From Porticoccaceae bacterium (GTDB lineage Bacteria > Pseudomonadota > Gammaproteobacteria > Pseudomonadales > Porticoccaceae): 64,000 nucleotides of DNA. The stretch lies in assembly GCA_902562425.1 (NCBI GenBank), contig CACETF010000012.1, forward strand, positions 1 through 64,000, written 5' to 3'. The position numbers were made by a program, and so were the translations under genes. Of this stretch, positions 53,515-63,001 are shown piece by piece; within the stretch, counting starts at the first letter, position 1, and each line of letters starts with the position of its first letter. The notes beneath the pieces were generated by a model. It did not search any database. It was given only the letters and a program-made list of their open reading frames with translations, and was not told where the DNA came from.

Positions 53515-55491
53515 TTATGAAATTATTTCCCAAATATATGGTAAACGATTCAAAACACCCTCTAGTCTTAGTAATGTGGATTCTGCACCGTTGGTAAGGG
53601 GAGCTAAAATCTTCAGTAAAACCTTTCTGCCGGCTAACTTATCCTCAGTAACCCACACCTTAAATTGTAAACCGGGACAAATATTTTTTACGGCCTGAGT
53701 ATAACCAAGAGATATGGCGTCATTACGGAGGACTGGTTTGAAAATTTTTCCGACGGCGGTAACAACTATTTCCGAGCGTATTATTACCTCAACTGGCGCA
53801 GCGGCACGCTCAGAGACATTCTTTCTCGCATACCTAAGAAGCTCCTCCTCAGAAACATCACTACCCTCAACGAGTTTGACATATGCTACTGGCAATTCAC
53901 CAGCATAGGCGTCTGGTTTTCCAACCGCCGCTGCAATTTCTACACTCGGATGAGACGCTAAAGCGTCTTCAGTTATTAGGGGATCGATATTATGTCCTCC
54001 ACGAATAATCGTATCTTTAGCGCGACCTGCCAACCAAAGATAACCATCTTCATCAAATCGTGCCAAATCACCGCTGTTGAACCAGCCAGTTTCGGGCCAA
54101 GCTCCCAAGTTGTTATCTGGCAATTTATATCCGGGAGTTACGTTCGGACCAGAATGCAGTAAAACACCGATTTCATTAGTATCGCATTCTCTTAATATTT
54201 GACCCTCATCGTCGATAATTACAACTCGAACCTGATGATATGGAACCCTAAGCCCTATGGATCCGACAAGCCGCTGCCCATAATAATAGTGTCCTACTGC
54301 GCCGGCGGTAGTCTCAGTCATTCCATACCCTTCCATAATGTCCACCCCGGTGCGAGAATGAAACTCATTTATCAAACTGGACGGAGCAGGCGCAGCACCA
54401 CAGCCACAGTTTATCAGACTTGAAAGGTCATATGAATCACTCGATTGCTCCAGTAGTGCTGCATAAATTGTGGGCACCGCCGCAAACATTGTGACACCAT
54501 ACCGCTCCACTAAGCCCCAGAAATCCGCCATCATTGACTTATTTCTGAATCCTTGCGGACCTGCCAAAATCAACTCTCCTCCATTCACTATACAATTTAG
54601 GGCAGATACACATACTGCGTTTACGTGGAAGAGGGGAAGTCCGCATAGCACCTTCATTCGAGATTTAACGACTGGATCTTTGCTGGGATCTGGCCCCAGC
54701 AAAGTCATTTGGCCGATATTCACCATCTCCCCATAATGAGTATGTTGGGCAAGTTTCGGCATACCTGTCGTTCCTCCGGTATGAAATAATGCCGCAACAT
54801 CGGTTGGATTAATGCTGCGTTCAAATACAAGTTGATCCGATCGCTGCGAAACCATTCCAACAGACCAATCCAGGATATCCTCTTGCTCTTCAAAAACTGT
54901 ATTTAATCCAGCTACTTGTGACGAGACCGAAAGTTCAGAAACGACAACAATCGTGCGAATAGACAGACTAGCTGAGCGAACCTTGAGGGCCTTTTGATAG
55001 AGCTCTTGACCACCATGTTCGCGAGGGCCGAGCGTTACAAGAATTTTTGCATTTGCTTGATCAGATATCGACGTAATCTGATCGATATCCAGAAATGGAT
55101 TTATAGGAGTAGCAACTGCTGCGATCTGGCTTCCCCAAAGAGCAAATAACATTTGAGGTACATTGGGCAACAAAATGGCTACAGAGTGCTCTTGACTTAC
55201 CCCCAAAGAATGAAATAAGTTGGCTGTTCGGACTACTTCAGCACAGTATTCCGAATAAGTCCAACACAACGAATCATCTTTCAGTAAGCCATTTGGAAGG
55301 TATCGTACAGCGACCTCATCAGGTGCAATTTCGCTTACAAGCGAAAGCGCCTCCGAAGGTGATTGACATGGGAAACGATCTTTATAACCGATCCTTTCGA
55401 TCGCTTCAATATCACTGATGTCACGAATGTAATCAGGATCAGATGCAAATCGACGAACAAAATTTTCCAGCACTTTTGCCCAAACTTTCAA
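53515..55491 (-). CDS. Acyl-CoA synthetase (AMP-forming)
   Basis: A 658-residue ANL ligase. P-loop FHTGGTTGMPKLAQHTH near 240, A5 EGYGMTETTAG near 395, and GWFNSGDLARFDEDGYLWLAGRAKDTIIRGGHNIDP near 480-515 (key residues GD, R and the G-G-H-N hinge). The catalytic lysine is in AVGKIFKPVLR. About 80 residues beyond the usual C-terminus have no recognised domain. The size and the RGGHNIDP variant resemble the long FadK/cyclohexanecarboxylate-CoA-ligase type. The substrate acid is unknown. Confidence 0.9.
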   Translation of the reverse strand: MKVWAKVLENFVRRFASDPDYIRDISDIEAIERIGYKDRFPCQSPSEALSLVSEIAPDEVAVRYLPNGLLKDDSLCWTYSEYCAEVVRTANLFHSLGVSQEHSVAILLPNVPQMLFALWGSQIAAVATPINPFLDIDQITSISDQANAKILVTLGPREHGGQELYQKALKVRSASLSIRTIVVVSELSVSSQVAGLNTVFEEQEDILDWSVGMVSQRSDQLVFERSINPTDVAALFHTGGTTGMPKLAQHTHYGEMVNIGQMTLLGPDPSKDPVVKSRMKVLCGLPLFHVNAVCVSALNCIVNGGELILAGPQGFRNKSMMADFWGLVERYGVTMFAAVPTIYAALLEQSSDSYDLSSLINCGCGAAPAPSSLINEFHSRTGVDIMEGYGMTETTAGAVGHYYYGQRLVGSIGLRVPYHQVRVVIIDDEGQILRECDTNEIGVLLHSGPNVTPGYKLPDNNLGAWPETGWFNSGDLARFDEDGYLWLAGRAKDTIIRGGHNIDPLITEDALASHPSVEIAAAVGKPDAYAGELPVAYVKLVEGSDVSEEELLRYARKNVSERAAAPVEVIIRSEIVVTAVGKIFKPVLRNDAISLGYTQAVKNICPGLQFKVWVTEDKLAGRKVLLKILAPLTNGAESTLLRLEGVLNRLPYIWEIIS

Positions 55492-55812
55492 ATTATGATT
55501 ATCTCCGCATTGTTAGTCAATTCACTCTTAATTGAAAATATGCATACCCAAAATTAGTATCAAACTTAAGGTTTAGTTAGTCTACCGACAATTTTTTATT
55601 AGTAGATAGCGACTTGTTATGAATACCACCAAGATGACAATTGTAAAATAAAGTTACAATGATAATGATAGCTTATGTTCCAATATCACATTGTAAATGG
55701 ACAAATTTATGGACTTCTCTGATACTAAAGTTTAACTAAAAGCTATGGTTTTTTCTTTTCAAAGAGATTACACAAACTGAAACTAAATGTAACTAATTTT
55801 TGTCAAAAAAAT
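55492..55812. other. Divergent regulatory region
   Basis: About 320 bp of A+T-rich DNA between the acyl-CoA synthetase (minus) and the FAD-linked dehydrogenase (plus). It holds the palindrome listed at 55640-55660 and another ATTGTAA half-site at 55690. No gene was found. Confidence 0.45.
55640..55660. promoter_or_regulatory. Inverted repeat ATTGTAA-N7-TTACAAT
   Basis: Perfect seven-base arms with a seven-base spacer, centred in a divergent intergenic region, with an extra ATTGTAA half-site 30 bases on (55690-55696). The geometry fits a dimeric repressor site. No regulator gene adjoins, so the binding protein is unknown. Confidence 0.45.
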
Positions 55813-57192
55813 ATGGCTCCCAAAGCAACGCAGCTCCTACAATCCATAGAAGTTATAGTAGGCGAAAATGGTATCTTCGAGGACGATGCGAGAGGCGTTG
55901 GTGCTATTGTGCGCCCCGCATCCCCAGATCAGGTCTCTAGGGTCTTAAAATTGTGCAATGATGCCGGACAAAGTATCGTGCCCATTGGCGGGAACAGCAC
56001 CATGGTTCAGGGTACTCATCGGGGCCGAGGAGAACTAGCTTTATCACTCGAGCGCATGAGTATGATTGAAGAGATTGATACCGAATCTCGCACAATGACT
56101 GTTCAAGCAGGTGCAAAACTGCAAGATGTGCAAGAGGCTGCAGAAAAAAACGGTTTTTTTTACCCCTTGGATATCGGAGCGCGAGGTAGTGCGACTGTCG
56201 GAGGAAACATAGCTACAAATGCCGGTGGTAATAGGGTGATCCGATATGGCATGACCAGGGAACAGATTGTGGCTCTAGAAGTAGTCCTCGCCGACGGAAC
56301 CATTATCCCCATGCAAGGAAAAGCGTTAAAAAACAACACCGGATATGATCTTAAACACCTTTTTATATCCTCAGAGGGTACATTAGGAATTGTTACGAGG
56401 GCAATTTTACGTTTGCGAACCCTTCCAACAAGTCAGTGCTGCGGATGGGTATCGGTACCGAGTTTTGAGGCGCTAACCAAACTGTTAACTTTTGTCGAGG
56501 GCTCCTCGCAGGGTATGCTCTCGTCATTCGAGGTTCTCTGGGCTGAATATTATGAGTTCATCACTGGCCCCTCCTGTCCCCACTCGCCTCCGATTCCTTA
56601 CGGTGATCCATATACGGTTCTCATTGAAACACAGGGCATGGATCAGAAGGAGAATATCTCAAGCTTCGAAGTGATGCTTAGCGAAGCTTTTTCTGAGGGT
56701 TTGATTAGTGATGCGGTTATAGCAAAAAATATGGCCGAACGTGACAGATTATGGGCAATACGCGACGATGTAAACCAAGCCATTCAACTCGCGCCTATTT
56801 GGGCGTTCGACGTATCACTGGCAATCAATGATATGGAAGCTTACGTTGATGAGGTAAAAACTGCTTTAAATGAGCGCTGGTCAAAAAATAGTTTATTTAC
56901 TTATGGGCATTTAGGAGATGGGAACCTCCATCTTTTACCAGCTGTCGGAGATGGCTCAAATGAAACGAGAATAGCGATAGAAAGAATTATTTACGAGGGT
57001 ATTCGAAAGAGAAACGGTTCAATATCAGCGGAGCATGGAATTGGCCACCACAAAACTGCTTGGTTAAGTTACACAAGAACGCCTGTTGAAATAGCTCTAA
57101 TGAGAAAAATAAAGCAAACATTGGACCCCGGCGACATACTGAATCCCGGAAAAATTTTTGGAGAGGACCCGTGTACTATTTTGACAGAATGA
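55813..57192 (+). CDS. FAD-linked D-2-hydroxyacid dehydrogenase (GlcD-like)
   Basis: A 459-residue VAO-family flavoprotein. FAD-binding half: IVRPASPDQVSRVLKLC, VPIGGNSTMVQGTHRG, GGNIATNAGGNRVIRYGMTREQI. C-terminal half with FTYGHLGDGNLHLLP and SAEHGIGHHKTAWL, whose histidines and glutamate form the metal/substrate site in D-lactate, glycolate and D-2-hydroxyglutarate dehydrogenases. It would oxidise a D-2-hydroxyacid to the keto acid. First gene of a plus-strand unit; its stop overlaps the start of the DUF1330 gene (ATGA). Confidence 0.9.
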   Translation: MAPKATQLLQSIEVIVGENGIFEDDARGVGAIVRPASPDQVSRVLKLCNDAGQSIVPIGGNSTMVQGTHRGRGELALSLERMSMIEEIDTESRTMTVQAGAKLQDVQEAAEKNGFFYPLDIGARGSATVGGNIATNAGGNRVIRYGMTREQIVALEVVLADGTIIPMQGKALKNNTGYDLKHLFISSEGTLGIVTRAILRLRTLPTSQCCGWVSVPSFEALTKLLTFVEGSSQGMLSSFEVLWAEYYEFITGPSCPHSPPIPYGDPYTVLIETQGMDQKENISSFEVMLSEAFSEGLISDAVIAKNMAERDRLWAIRDDVNQAIQLAPIWAFDVSLAINDMEAYVDEVKTALNERWSKNSLFTYGHLGDGNLHLLPAVGDGSNETRIAIERIIYEGIRKRNGSISAEHGIGHHKTAWLSYTRTPVEIALMRKIKQTLDPGDILNPGKIFGEDPCTILTE

Positions 57193-57578
57193 AAAATACA
57201 CCAGAACAAATCGCCGCGCTGAAAGTCGAAGATGATGGGAAACCGGTGCACATGTTAAACTTGTTGAGCTTCAGAGAAAAAGCGGAATATGAGGATGGCC
57301 GAAAAACTTCACTGACCGGATATGAGGCATACGGACTATACGGAGAGGTTGTATCGAAGTTAATCACCGAACGTGGAGGACATATACTGTTCACAGCTGC
57401 GGTGGCTGGGATGGTTGTCGGAGAAGTCGAGGATGTCTGGGATGCTGTGGCGATTGCCGAATATCCATCATTCGATACTTTCCTGAATATGATCTCCTCT
57501 CAAGAGTGGTTAGAAGCTGAAGTGCATCGAACAGCCGGACTAAAAGGACAGCTAAATATTGCAACCAAGAGATCCTAA
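57189..57578 (+). CDS. DUF1330-family small protein
   Basis: A protein of about 129 residues, ferredoxin-like (dimeric alpha-beta barrel) by pattern: GKPVHMLNLLSFREKAEY, TGYEAYGLYGEVVSKLI and DAVAIAEYPSFDTFLNMISSQEW. DUF1330 proteins have no firm function. The ATG at 57189 overlaps the previous stop and is preferred to the in-frame GTG at 57171. It lies between the flavin dehydrogenase and a GST, all on one strand. Confidence 0.8.
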   Translation: MKNTPEQIAALKVEDDGKPVHMLNLLSFREKAEYEDGRKTSLTGYEAYGLYGEVVSKLITERGGHILFTAAVAGMVVGEVEDVWDAVAIAEYPSFDTFLNMISSQEWLEAEVHRTAGLKGQLNIATKRS

Positions 57579-57602
57579 ATTTAACATCTAAGGACCGAAT
57601 AA

Positions 57603-58214
57603 ATGCTAAAACTTCACTTCGCACCACACTCAAGAGCGGGACGAGTCGTCTGGCTGCTGGAGGAATTAGAAATCCCTTATGAGATAAACAAAATGAATTT
57701 CCATCCTAGTGACTTAAAATCAGATGAGCATAGGTCTCGACACCCTTTAGGACGAGTGCCAGTGCTGGACGATGACGACGTTCGCCTTTTTGAATCTGGA
57801 GCTATTATCGAGTATATTCTTGAACGCCATAAAAATGGAGGGCTTAAACCGCCTCCCTCGAGTGAAAAATTCCCCCAATATCTGCAATGGTTCCATTACT
57901 GTGAGGGTATGGTAATGCCTCCTGCAAACATCATAGTAGTAAATACAATTTTACTCCCCCCAGAGCGGAGAGATAAAAATGCTCTCGCACAAGCTCAACG
58001 ACTTATCAAAAAAGCACTTGCACCAATTAATCAAGTACTCTCTAATAAAAGCTACCTTATCGGGGATTTTTCTGCCGCAGATGTTATGCTGGGGCATGCC
58101 TGTTACATGAGTAACCATTTAGGCTGTGTCAAAGAAGATATGCCAAATCTAAAAGCGTATGTTAATCGAATAGGGGAACGTCCGGCATTCAAAACAGCCA
58201 TTAATATGGTATAA
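57603..58214 (+). CDS. Glutathione S-transferase
   Basis: A 203-residue GST of normal bacterial length. N-domain LHFAPHSRAGRVVWLLEEL (catalytic Ser in PHSR), HPLGRVPVLDDDDVRLFESGAIIEYI; C-domain LIGDFSAADVMLGHACYM. It follows the DUF1330 gene after 24 bases and precedes a second GST by 53. The neighbouring dehydrogenase suggests detoxification or processing of an electrophilic intermediate, which is inference. Confidence 0.88.
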   Translation: MLKLHFAPHSRAGRVVWLLEELEIPYEINKMNFHPSDLKSDEHRSRHPLGRVPVLDDDDVRLFESGAIIEYILERHKNGGLKPPPSSEKFPQYLQWFHYCEGMVMPPANIIVVNTILLPPERRDKNALAQAQRLIKKALAPINQVLSNKSYLIGDFSAADVMLGHACYMSNHLGCVKEDMPNLKAYVNRIGERPAFKTAINMV

Positions 58215-58267
58215 AGAGTATACATAAAAGTCTTGATACAACCAAAATCAAAACTGAGCAAATTACT

Positions 58268-59104
58268 ATGATCGATACCTACAAACCTTCTTTGGTCTGG
58301 CAATGGGACAAACCAAGTGGTGGAAAGTTTGCCTCAATTAATCGTCCAGTATCCGGCTCAACACATGAGAGGGAGCTCCCGATTGGCGATCATCCCCACC
58401 AGCTATATTCAGTGGCGACACCAAATGGAGTGAAGGTAACAATAATGTTCGAGGAGTTACTCTCGCTAGGTTATGAGGAAGCCGAATATGATGCGTGGTT
58501 GATAAAGATTGGAGATGGTGACCAATTTTCTAGCGGGTTTGTTAAAGCAAACCCCAACTCGAAAATTCCTGCATTATTGGATTACAGCGCAGCTGAGCCA
58601 ATCAGAATCTTTGAATCAGGTGCAATCTTACTCTACCTTGCCGAAAAATTTTCCGCTTTCATTCCATCGATCCCCAGCGAGCGCGCCGAATGTTTGTCTT
58701 GGCTCTTTTGGCAGATGGCCAGCACTCCTTACCTTGGAGGTGGTTTTGGACATTTTTACGCCTACGCACCTGAAAAATATGAGTACCCGATTAACCGATA
58801 TGCCATGGAAGTAAAACGACAGCTAGATGTTTTAGACAAGGCACTCTCAAAAAGTGAGTACCTCGCGGGAAATGAATATTCCATTGCAGATATGGCCACT
58901 CAGCCATGGTATGGAACTTTAGTATCTGGGAAACTTTACAATGCGCAACAATTTTTGGAAGTCGATCAATACACGCATGTAAAACGCTGGTCAAACTCGA
59001 TACAAAAAAGAAGCGCGGTTCAGCGCGGTATCAGGGTAAATCGCGTCTGGGGTAACAAATCGAAGCAAGTTTCAGAACGTCACCAAAAATCTGACCTAGA
59101 TTAA
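58268..59104 (+). CDS. yghU: YghU-like glutathione S-transferase (Nu class)
   Basis: A 278-residue GST with the N-terminal extension typical of YghU (KPSLVWQWDKPSGGKFASINRP). Then LYSVATPNGVKVTIMFEEL with the Thr-Pro-Asn site, NPNSKIPALLDY and FESGAILLYLAEKF, and the C-domain LAGNEYSIADMATQPW. Nu-class enzymes bind two glutathiones and show disulfide-bond reductase activity. Plus strand, last of the unit; it converges with the nitroreductase gene after 8 bases. Confidence 0.92.
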   Translation: MIDTYKPSLVWQWDKPSGGKFASINRPVSGSTHERELPIGDHPHQLYSVATPNGVKVTIMFEELLSLGYEEAEYDAWLIKIGDGDQFSSGFVKANPNSKIPALLDYSAAEPIRIFESGAILLYLAEKFSAFIPSIPSERAECLSWLFWQMASTPYLGGGFGHFYAYAPEKYEYPINRYAMEVKRQLDVLDKALSKSEYLAGNEYSIADMATQPWYGTLVSGKLYNAQQFLEVDQYTHVKRWSNSIQKRSAVQRGIRVNRVWGNKSKQVSERHQKSDLD

Positions 59105-59112
59105 AATTTGCC

Positions 59113-59790
59113 TTACTGAAATCCTACATATTTCACGAAATCAGCATTGTCGGCACGCCTTGACTTTACATCATTAGCAACAAAATCATAATCGGGATAA
59201 CCCATCGCAATAGTGATCATTATTACTTCATCGTCGGGAATATTTGCATGCTCTCTAACGACATCTGGCTGCTGAATTCCCTGTCCATTGATTATGCACC
59301 CCACGCCTAACTCCCATGCTGCCAGCACGATACCGTAGGCAAGCGATCCGCACGCAAAGTGCGTCATAGCAGCTGGTTCAAGATATTTATCGTAGGTGAG
59401 CACGACCGAAACAGGAGCATCGAATTGCCTAAAACCTCTCAACCCCCATTCCATACGTTTTTCCTTGTCCTCCCTCGCAATGCCCATTGCCTCAAAAAGC
59501 TGGACTGCTACATCGATCTGATTTCGCCGATGAACACCCTGATATTCTTCTATGTAAGCAAATTCACGCTTGGGCGGTACCCCAGCCAGTATTTGCTTTG
59601 TATTACCCTCACGGATCCTATTAAGCGGTTCTCCCGACACCACGTGGGCCTTCCAAGTCTGTGAATTGAACGACGACGGGGCCCATTTCGCAGTTTCTAT
59701 GATCTCATCAACTATATGCATTGGTAAGGGGTCTTTTTTGAACCCTCTTATACTTTTGCGCTCCCGTGCGAATTCTGAAAATTTCATCAT
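59113..59790 (-). CDS. Nitroreductase-family FMN protein
   Basis: A 225-residue protein with the family start FARERKSIRGFKKDPLP (R-S-I-R/x-F-x-x FMN contacts), AKWAPSSFNSQTWKAHVV, YGIVLAAWELGVGCIINGQG and the C-terminal VIMITIAMGYPD. Such enzymes reduce nitro groups, quinones or, in some branches, dehalogenate or dehydrogenate. The exact role is open. It is probably transcribed with the upstream acyl-CoA dehydrogenase gene (60 bases). Confidence 0.9.
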   Translation of the reverse strand: MMKFSEFARERKSIRGFKKDPLPMHIVDEIIETAKWAPSSFNSQTWKAHVVSGEPLNRIREGNTKQILAGVPPKREFAYIEEYQGVHRRNQIDVAVQLFEAMGIAREDKEKRMEWGLRGFRQFDAPVSVVLTYDKYLEPAAMTHFACGSLAYGIVLAAWELGVGCIINGQGIQQPDVVREHANIPDDEVIMITIAMGYPDYDFVANDVKSRRADNADFVKYVGFQ

Positions 59791-59850
59791 GCTCTCCTTT
59801 TTGGGTATTGCAAATCATATCACCTATGCTTCCTTTGGATTAAGGGATTA

Positions 59851-61665
59851 TCAAAAAAATGTTTCTTGCATGTCAAAGCAAATACTGTCGTTCTCTTCTA
59901 AAATTTTCGCCTCATGAGATGTCTTTGGGAGCTCTCGTTTTATAAAATAGCTAGCTGTTTGTAATTTTCCATGATAAAAATTGGCATCTATTTCAGAACA
60001 CTCATCAACATCACAACTAAGTTTTTTTGCCGCTACTACGGCTTGTCGAAACCAAATCCAAGCCACAACCAGATGACCAAACATATCGAGGTAAAGCGAA
60101 GCATTTGACAAACCTCGGTCGGGATCTGCGGTGATCCTCTCAAGAAGACTTGCAGTCACATGTTCCACACGTTCAAGTGCCTCGTTAATTGGCGAAATAA
60201 GATGCTCAACGCTTCGAATGTCAGCTCCATCAACCAGTGAAGCGCGAATCTCGGACATTAAAAGTTGAAAGTTATCCCCTCGACGGGCGAAAACTTTCCG
60301 TCCCAACAGATCAATGCCATGTATCCCATCAGTGCCCTCATGAATTGGGTTTAGCCGCTGATCCCTGTAAAGCTGCTCAACAGGATAATCACGTATGTAT
60401 CCAGAACCACCCAGAACCTGGATAGCTAGATCGTTACTAACACAGCCATACCTTGCCGGAAAACTCTTGACCACTGGCGTGAGTAGATCAAGAAGCGAAT
60501 GCGCACGCTCCTTGTCTGACGCATGCGGCAAAGTTTGTGAATCCTCGAATAGTGAAGCAGCATACAACGTCAATGCCATGCTACCCTCTGCGATCGCCTT
60601 TTGCGCTACGAGCATTCTCCGAACATCCGCATGCTGGATAATTTTTACCTGTGGCGTCAAAGGGTTTTTGTTAGAGGGTAAGCGACCTTGAGGCCTCTCG
60701 CGTGCGTATTGGAGTGAATGTTGATACCCTCGGTATGCAATAGCAGCTGCACCTAGACCGACGCCCACACGCAATTCATTCATCATCTGGAACATATATC
60801 TGAGTCCCTGATGTGGTTCACCTACCAGATAACCTACTGCTCCCTCTCTCTCCCCAAAATGTAAAACAGTAGAGGTCGCAGTTCGATTACCCATCTTATG
60901 AAGCAAACCTGCAAGAGCAACATCGTTACGCCGTCCGAGGCTTCCGTCCTCATTGATCAGCACTTTTGGAACAATAAAAAGAGAAATTCCTCTCACTCCC
61001 GGGGGTGCACCCTCTATCTTTGCTAAGACCATGTGAATTATGTTTTCAGTCAGATTATGATCGCCGTTCGTGATATAGATCTTTTGTCCTCGAATACGAT
61101 AACTTCCGTCACTCTGAAGCTTTGCTGAAGTCGTAATATCCGCCAACGCAGAGCCTTGAGCTGGCTCTGACAAAGCCATAGTGCCGGCAAATCTCCCATC
61201 CATCATGGGATGCAGGAAGTGTTCTTTTTGTCTTTTACTGCCAAAATTTCGCACTAGGTTTCCCGCGGATGCGGTAACAATATAATAGCCGGAACTTGCG
61301 CAATTTGCGGCTTGAATATATGCACCTGCTGCTTTGCAAATTATCTCCGGTAGCTGCAATCCGCCCTCACTGGCATCATGGTGTGCTGCCATTAATCCAA
61401 ATTCAGCTGCCACATTCCAAGCTACTTGGGTCTCAGGTATCATTGTCACACTTACACCATCAAATGTAGGCTCATTATCATCACCTTTGGCGTAGTGGTT
61501 CGCGAAATATTTCTTTGCAATATCCTGAGCTCCATTTAAGGTAGCATCAAATATCTCCTTAGAGTGGTCCGCATATCTCGGCCTTTCCAGTAAAGCCTCA
61601 GTATCAAGAAACTCATAAAGATAAAAATCAATATCTCTAGGATTCAGGTAGTTACCGTTCACCAT
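59851..61665 (-). CDS. Acyl-CoA dehydrogenase (long form)
   Basis: A 604-residue flavoprotein. It contains ASSGYYIVTASAGNLVRNFGS and ALSEPAQGSALADITTSA, the FAD/CoA loop KIYITNGDHN, and the catalytic-Glu block RDQRLNPIHEGTDGIHGIDLLGRKV near 430. A C-terminal helical domain of about 130 residues identifies the long FadE/DMSP-type subfamily (relatives include DmdC and phenylpropanoyl-CoA enzymes). It introduces a 2,3-double bond into an acyl-CoA. Start ATG 61665 with GAGGAATT upstream. Confidence 0.9.
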   Translation of the reverse strand: MVNGNYLNPRDIDFYLYEFLDTEALLERPRYADHSKEIFDATLNGAQDIAKKYFANHYAKGDDNEPTFDGVSVTMIPETQVAWNVAAEFGLMAAHHDASEGGLQLPEIICKAAGAYIQAANCASSGYYIVTASAGNLVRNFGSKRQKEHFLHPMMDGRFAGTMALSEPAQGSALADITTSAKLQSDGSYRIRGQKIYITNGDHNLTENIIHMVLAKIEGAPPGVRGISLFIVPKVLINEDGSLGRRNDVALAGLLHKMGNRTATSTVLHFGEREGAVGYLVGEPHQGLRYMFQMMNELRVGVGLGAAAIAYRGYQHSLQYARERPQGRLPSNKNPLTPQVKIIQHADVRRMLVAQKAIAEGSMALTLYAASLFEDSQTLPHASDKERAHSLLDLLTPVVKSFPARYGCVSNDLAIQVLGGSGYIRDYPVEQLYRDQRLNPIHEGTDGIHGIDLLGRKVFARRGDNFQLLMSEIRASLVDGADIRSVEHLISPINEALERVEHVTASLLERITADPDRGLSNASLYLDMFGHLVVAWIWFRQAVVAAKKLSCDVDECSEIDANFYHGKLQTASYFIKRELPKTSHEAKILEENDSICFDMQETFF

Positions 61666-61925
61666 TCAAACAATTCCTCTATAATGTATAATTTCAAGTG
61701 GTCCACACACCAAATATTAAGCGCGATTTTAATACAAGGGTCTAACAATTTTTCACTATCAACTGATAACCTGAATCTATACTCTGATAAACATCACGCC
61801 CTTTACAATAATAAAGTTCAAAACAATTCAGACCACTACTGCCATGACCTCAACAAGGGTATGTTTGGGCGGAATAATTCAAAATTTACTCGTTAAAATA
61901 CCTCTACTTGCATTCTTTGCGTAAA
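61666..61925. other. Intergenic region before the iron transporter
   Basis: 260 bp of A+T-rich DNA. A likely promoter for the iron operon is TTGCAT (61908-61913), 16 bases, AATAAT (61930-61935). Otherwise nothing was seen; a 70-residue plus-strand frame here lacks coding character. Confidence 0.45.
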
Positions 61926-61946
61926 TGAGAATAATTACCGTTCTCA
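61926..61946 (+). promoter_or_regulatory. Fur-type box of the ferric-iron transporter
   Basis: A near-palindrome with arms TGAGAAT and GTTCTCA around AATTACC, overlapping the -10 element, 20 bases before the preferred start at 61967. Arms and A+T-rich centre fit the Fur consensus, and the gene it precedes is an iron-binding protein, so iron repression is likely. Confidence 0.6.
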
Positions 61947-61966
61947 ACCAGTTGGTAAAGCGCACC

Positions 61967-63001
61967 ATGAAAAGTATTTGGATTTTTCTATCGTTTTTAT
62001 GCACTATGAATTCAGCATATGGTATGGGTTACAATTCCGACACCTTTGACGAGGAACTAAACATTTACTCAGCTAGAAAAGAGGCTCTCATAAAACCTCT
62101 TTTGGATCAATTCAGTAAAAAAACGGGAACCAAAATAAATCTTATCACCGGCACGGGAGATTCTCTTATCGCTCGCCTCAAAAGCGAAGGGATTTACTCG
62201 CCTGCTGATCTTTTGTTGACCGTAGATGCCGGACGCCTTTATAGAGCACAGCGCGCTGGACTTTTTCAGCCAATGATTTCAAAAGCTCTGAGTGAAAATA
62301 TCCCTCCGCATTTGCGAAGTATAGACGATCAATGGTTCGGACTAAGTATTCGTGCTCGCGTAATTGTATACTCTCGAGAACGAGTCACTCCAGATCAATT
62401 AGCTACTTACGAAGCCCTAGCAGACCCAAGGTGGCGTAAAAAGATTTGCGTCCGTTCATCAAGTAATATTTACAACCAATCATTGGTAGCTGGCATGTTA
62501 ACGTCTAAAGGAATTGAATTCACTTCAGCTTGGCTTGAAGGTTTAGTAAAAAACTTTGCCCGCAATCCATCGGGTGGTGATAGAGATCAAATTAAAGCCG
62601 TAGCAGCAGGCGAGTGTGACATCGCTCTCGTGAACAGTTATTACTTGGCAGGTATGCTTAGCTCCGGAGATCCCGTCGAGGCGACAGCAGCATCAAAGGT
62701 GGCTCTATTTTGGCCAGATCAAAACCAGCAAGGGACGCATATTAATATTACAGGAGTAGGGATCACCAAATCGTCCTCTAACCCAGGCCTTGCAACTAAC
62801 CTCATCGTTTTTTTAACAAGTGACGAAAGTCAAAAGTGGTATGCTCAAGTCAATAATGAATTTCCCCTTCGTGAGGACATAGAGTTAAATGATATCCTGA
62901 AGTCTTGGGGCGCTTACAAAGCCAGCCAAGTAAACGTTTCTGAACTCGGGCGCCAAAATGTGGCCGCTATCAAGGCAATGGATCGAGCTGGTTGGAAATA
63001 A
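61967..63001 (+). CDS. fbpA: Ferric-iron ABC transporter substrate-binding protein
   Basis: A protein of about 344 residues with signal peptide (SIWIFLSFLCTMNSAYG), then LNIYSARKEALIKPLLDQFSKKTGTKINLITG, the usual FbpA/FutA start, plus PADLLLTVDAGRLYRA, VNSYYLAGML (Tyr pair that ligates Fe3+) and HINITGVGITKSS. It binds ferric iron in the periplasm. The frame is open from 61925, but the Fur box and promoter overlap that stretch, so the ATG at 61967 is the better start. Its end overlaps the permease gene. Confidence 0.92.
   Translation: MKSIWIFLSFLCTMNSAYGMGYNSDTFDEELNIYSARKEALIKPLLDQFSKKTGTKINLITGTGDSLIARLKSEGIYSPADLLLTVDAGRLYRAQRAGLFQPMISKALSENIPPHLRSIDDQWFGLSIRARVIVYSRERVTPDQLATYEALADPRWRKKICVRSSSNIYNQSLVAGMLTSKGIEFTSAWLEGLVKNFARNPSGGDRDQIKAVAAGECDIALVNSYYLAGMLSSGDPVEATAASKVALFWPDQNQQGTHINITGVGITKSSSNPGLATNLIVFLTSDESQKWYAQVNNEFPLREDIELNDILKSWGAYKASQVNVSELGRQNVAAIKAMDRAGWK

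Noticed and set aside
61684-61896. 70-residue plus-strand ORF before the iron transporter
   Set aside because: Composition rich in Asn/Ser/His without domain features and no good start signal; it looks like noise in A+T-rich DNA.
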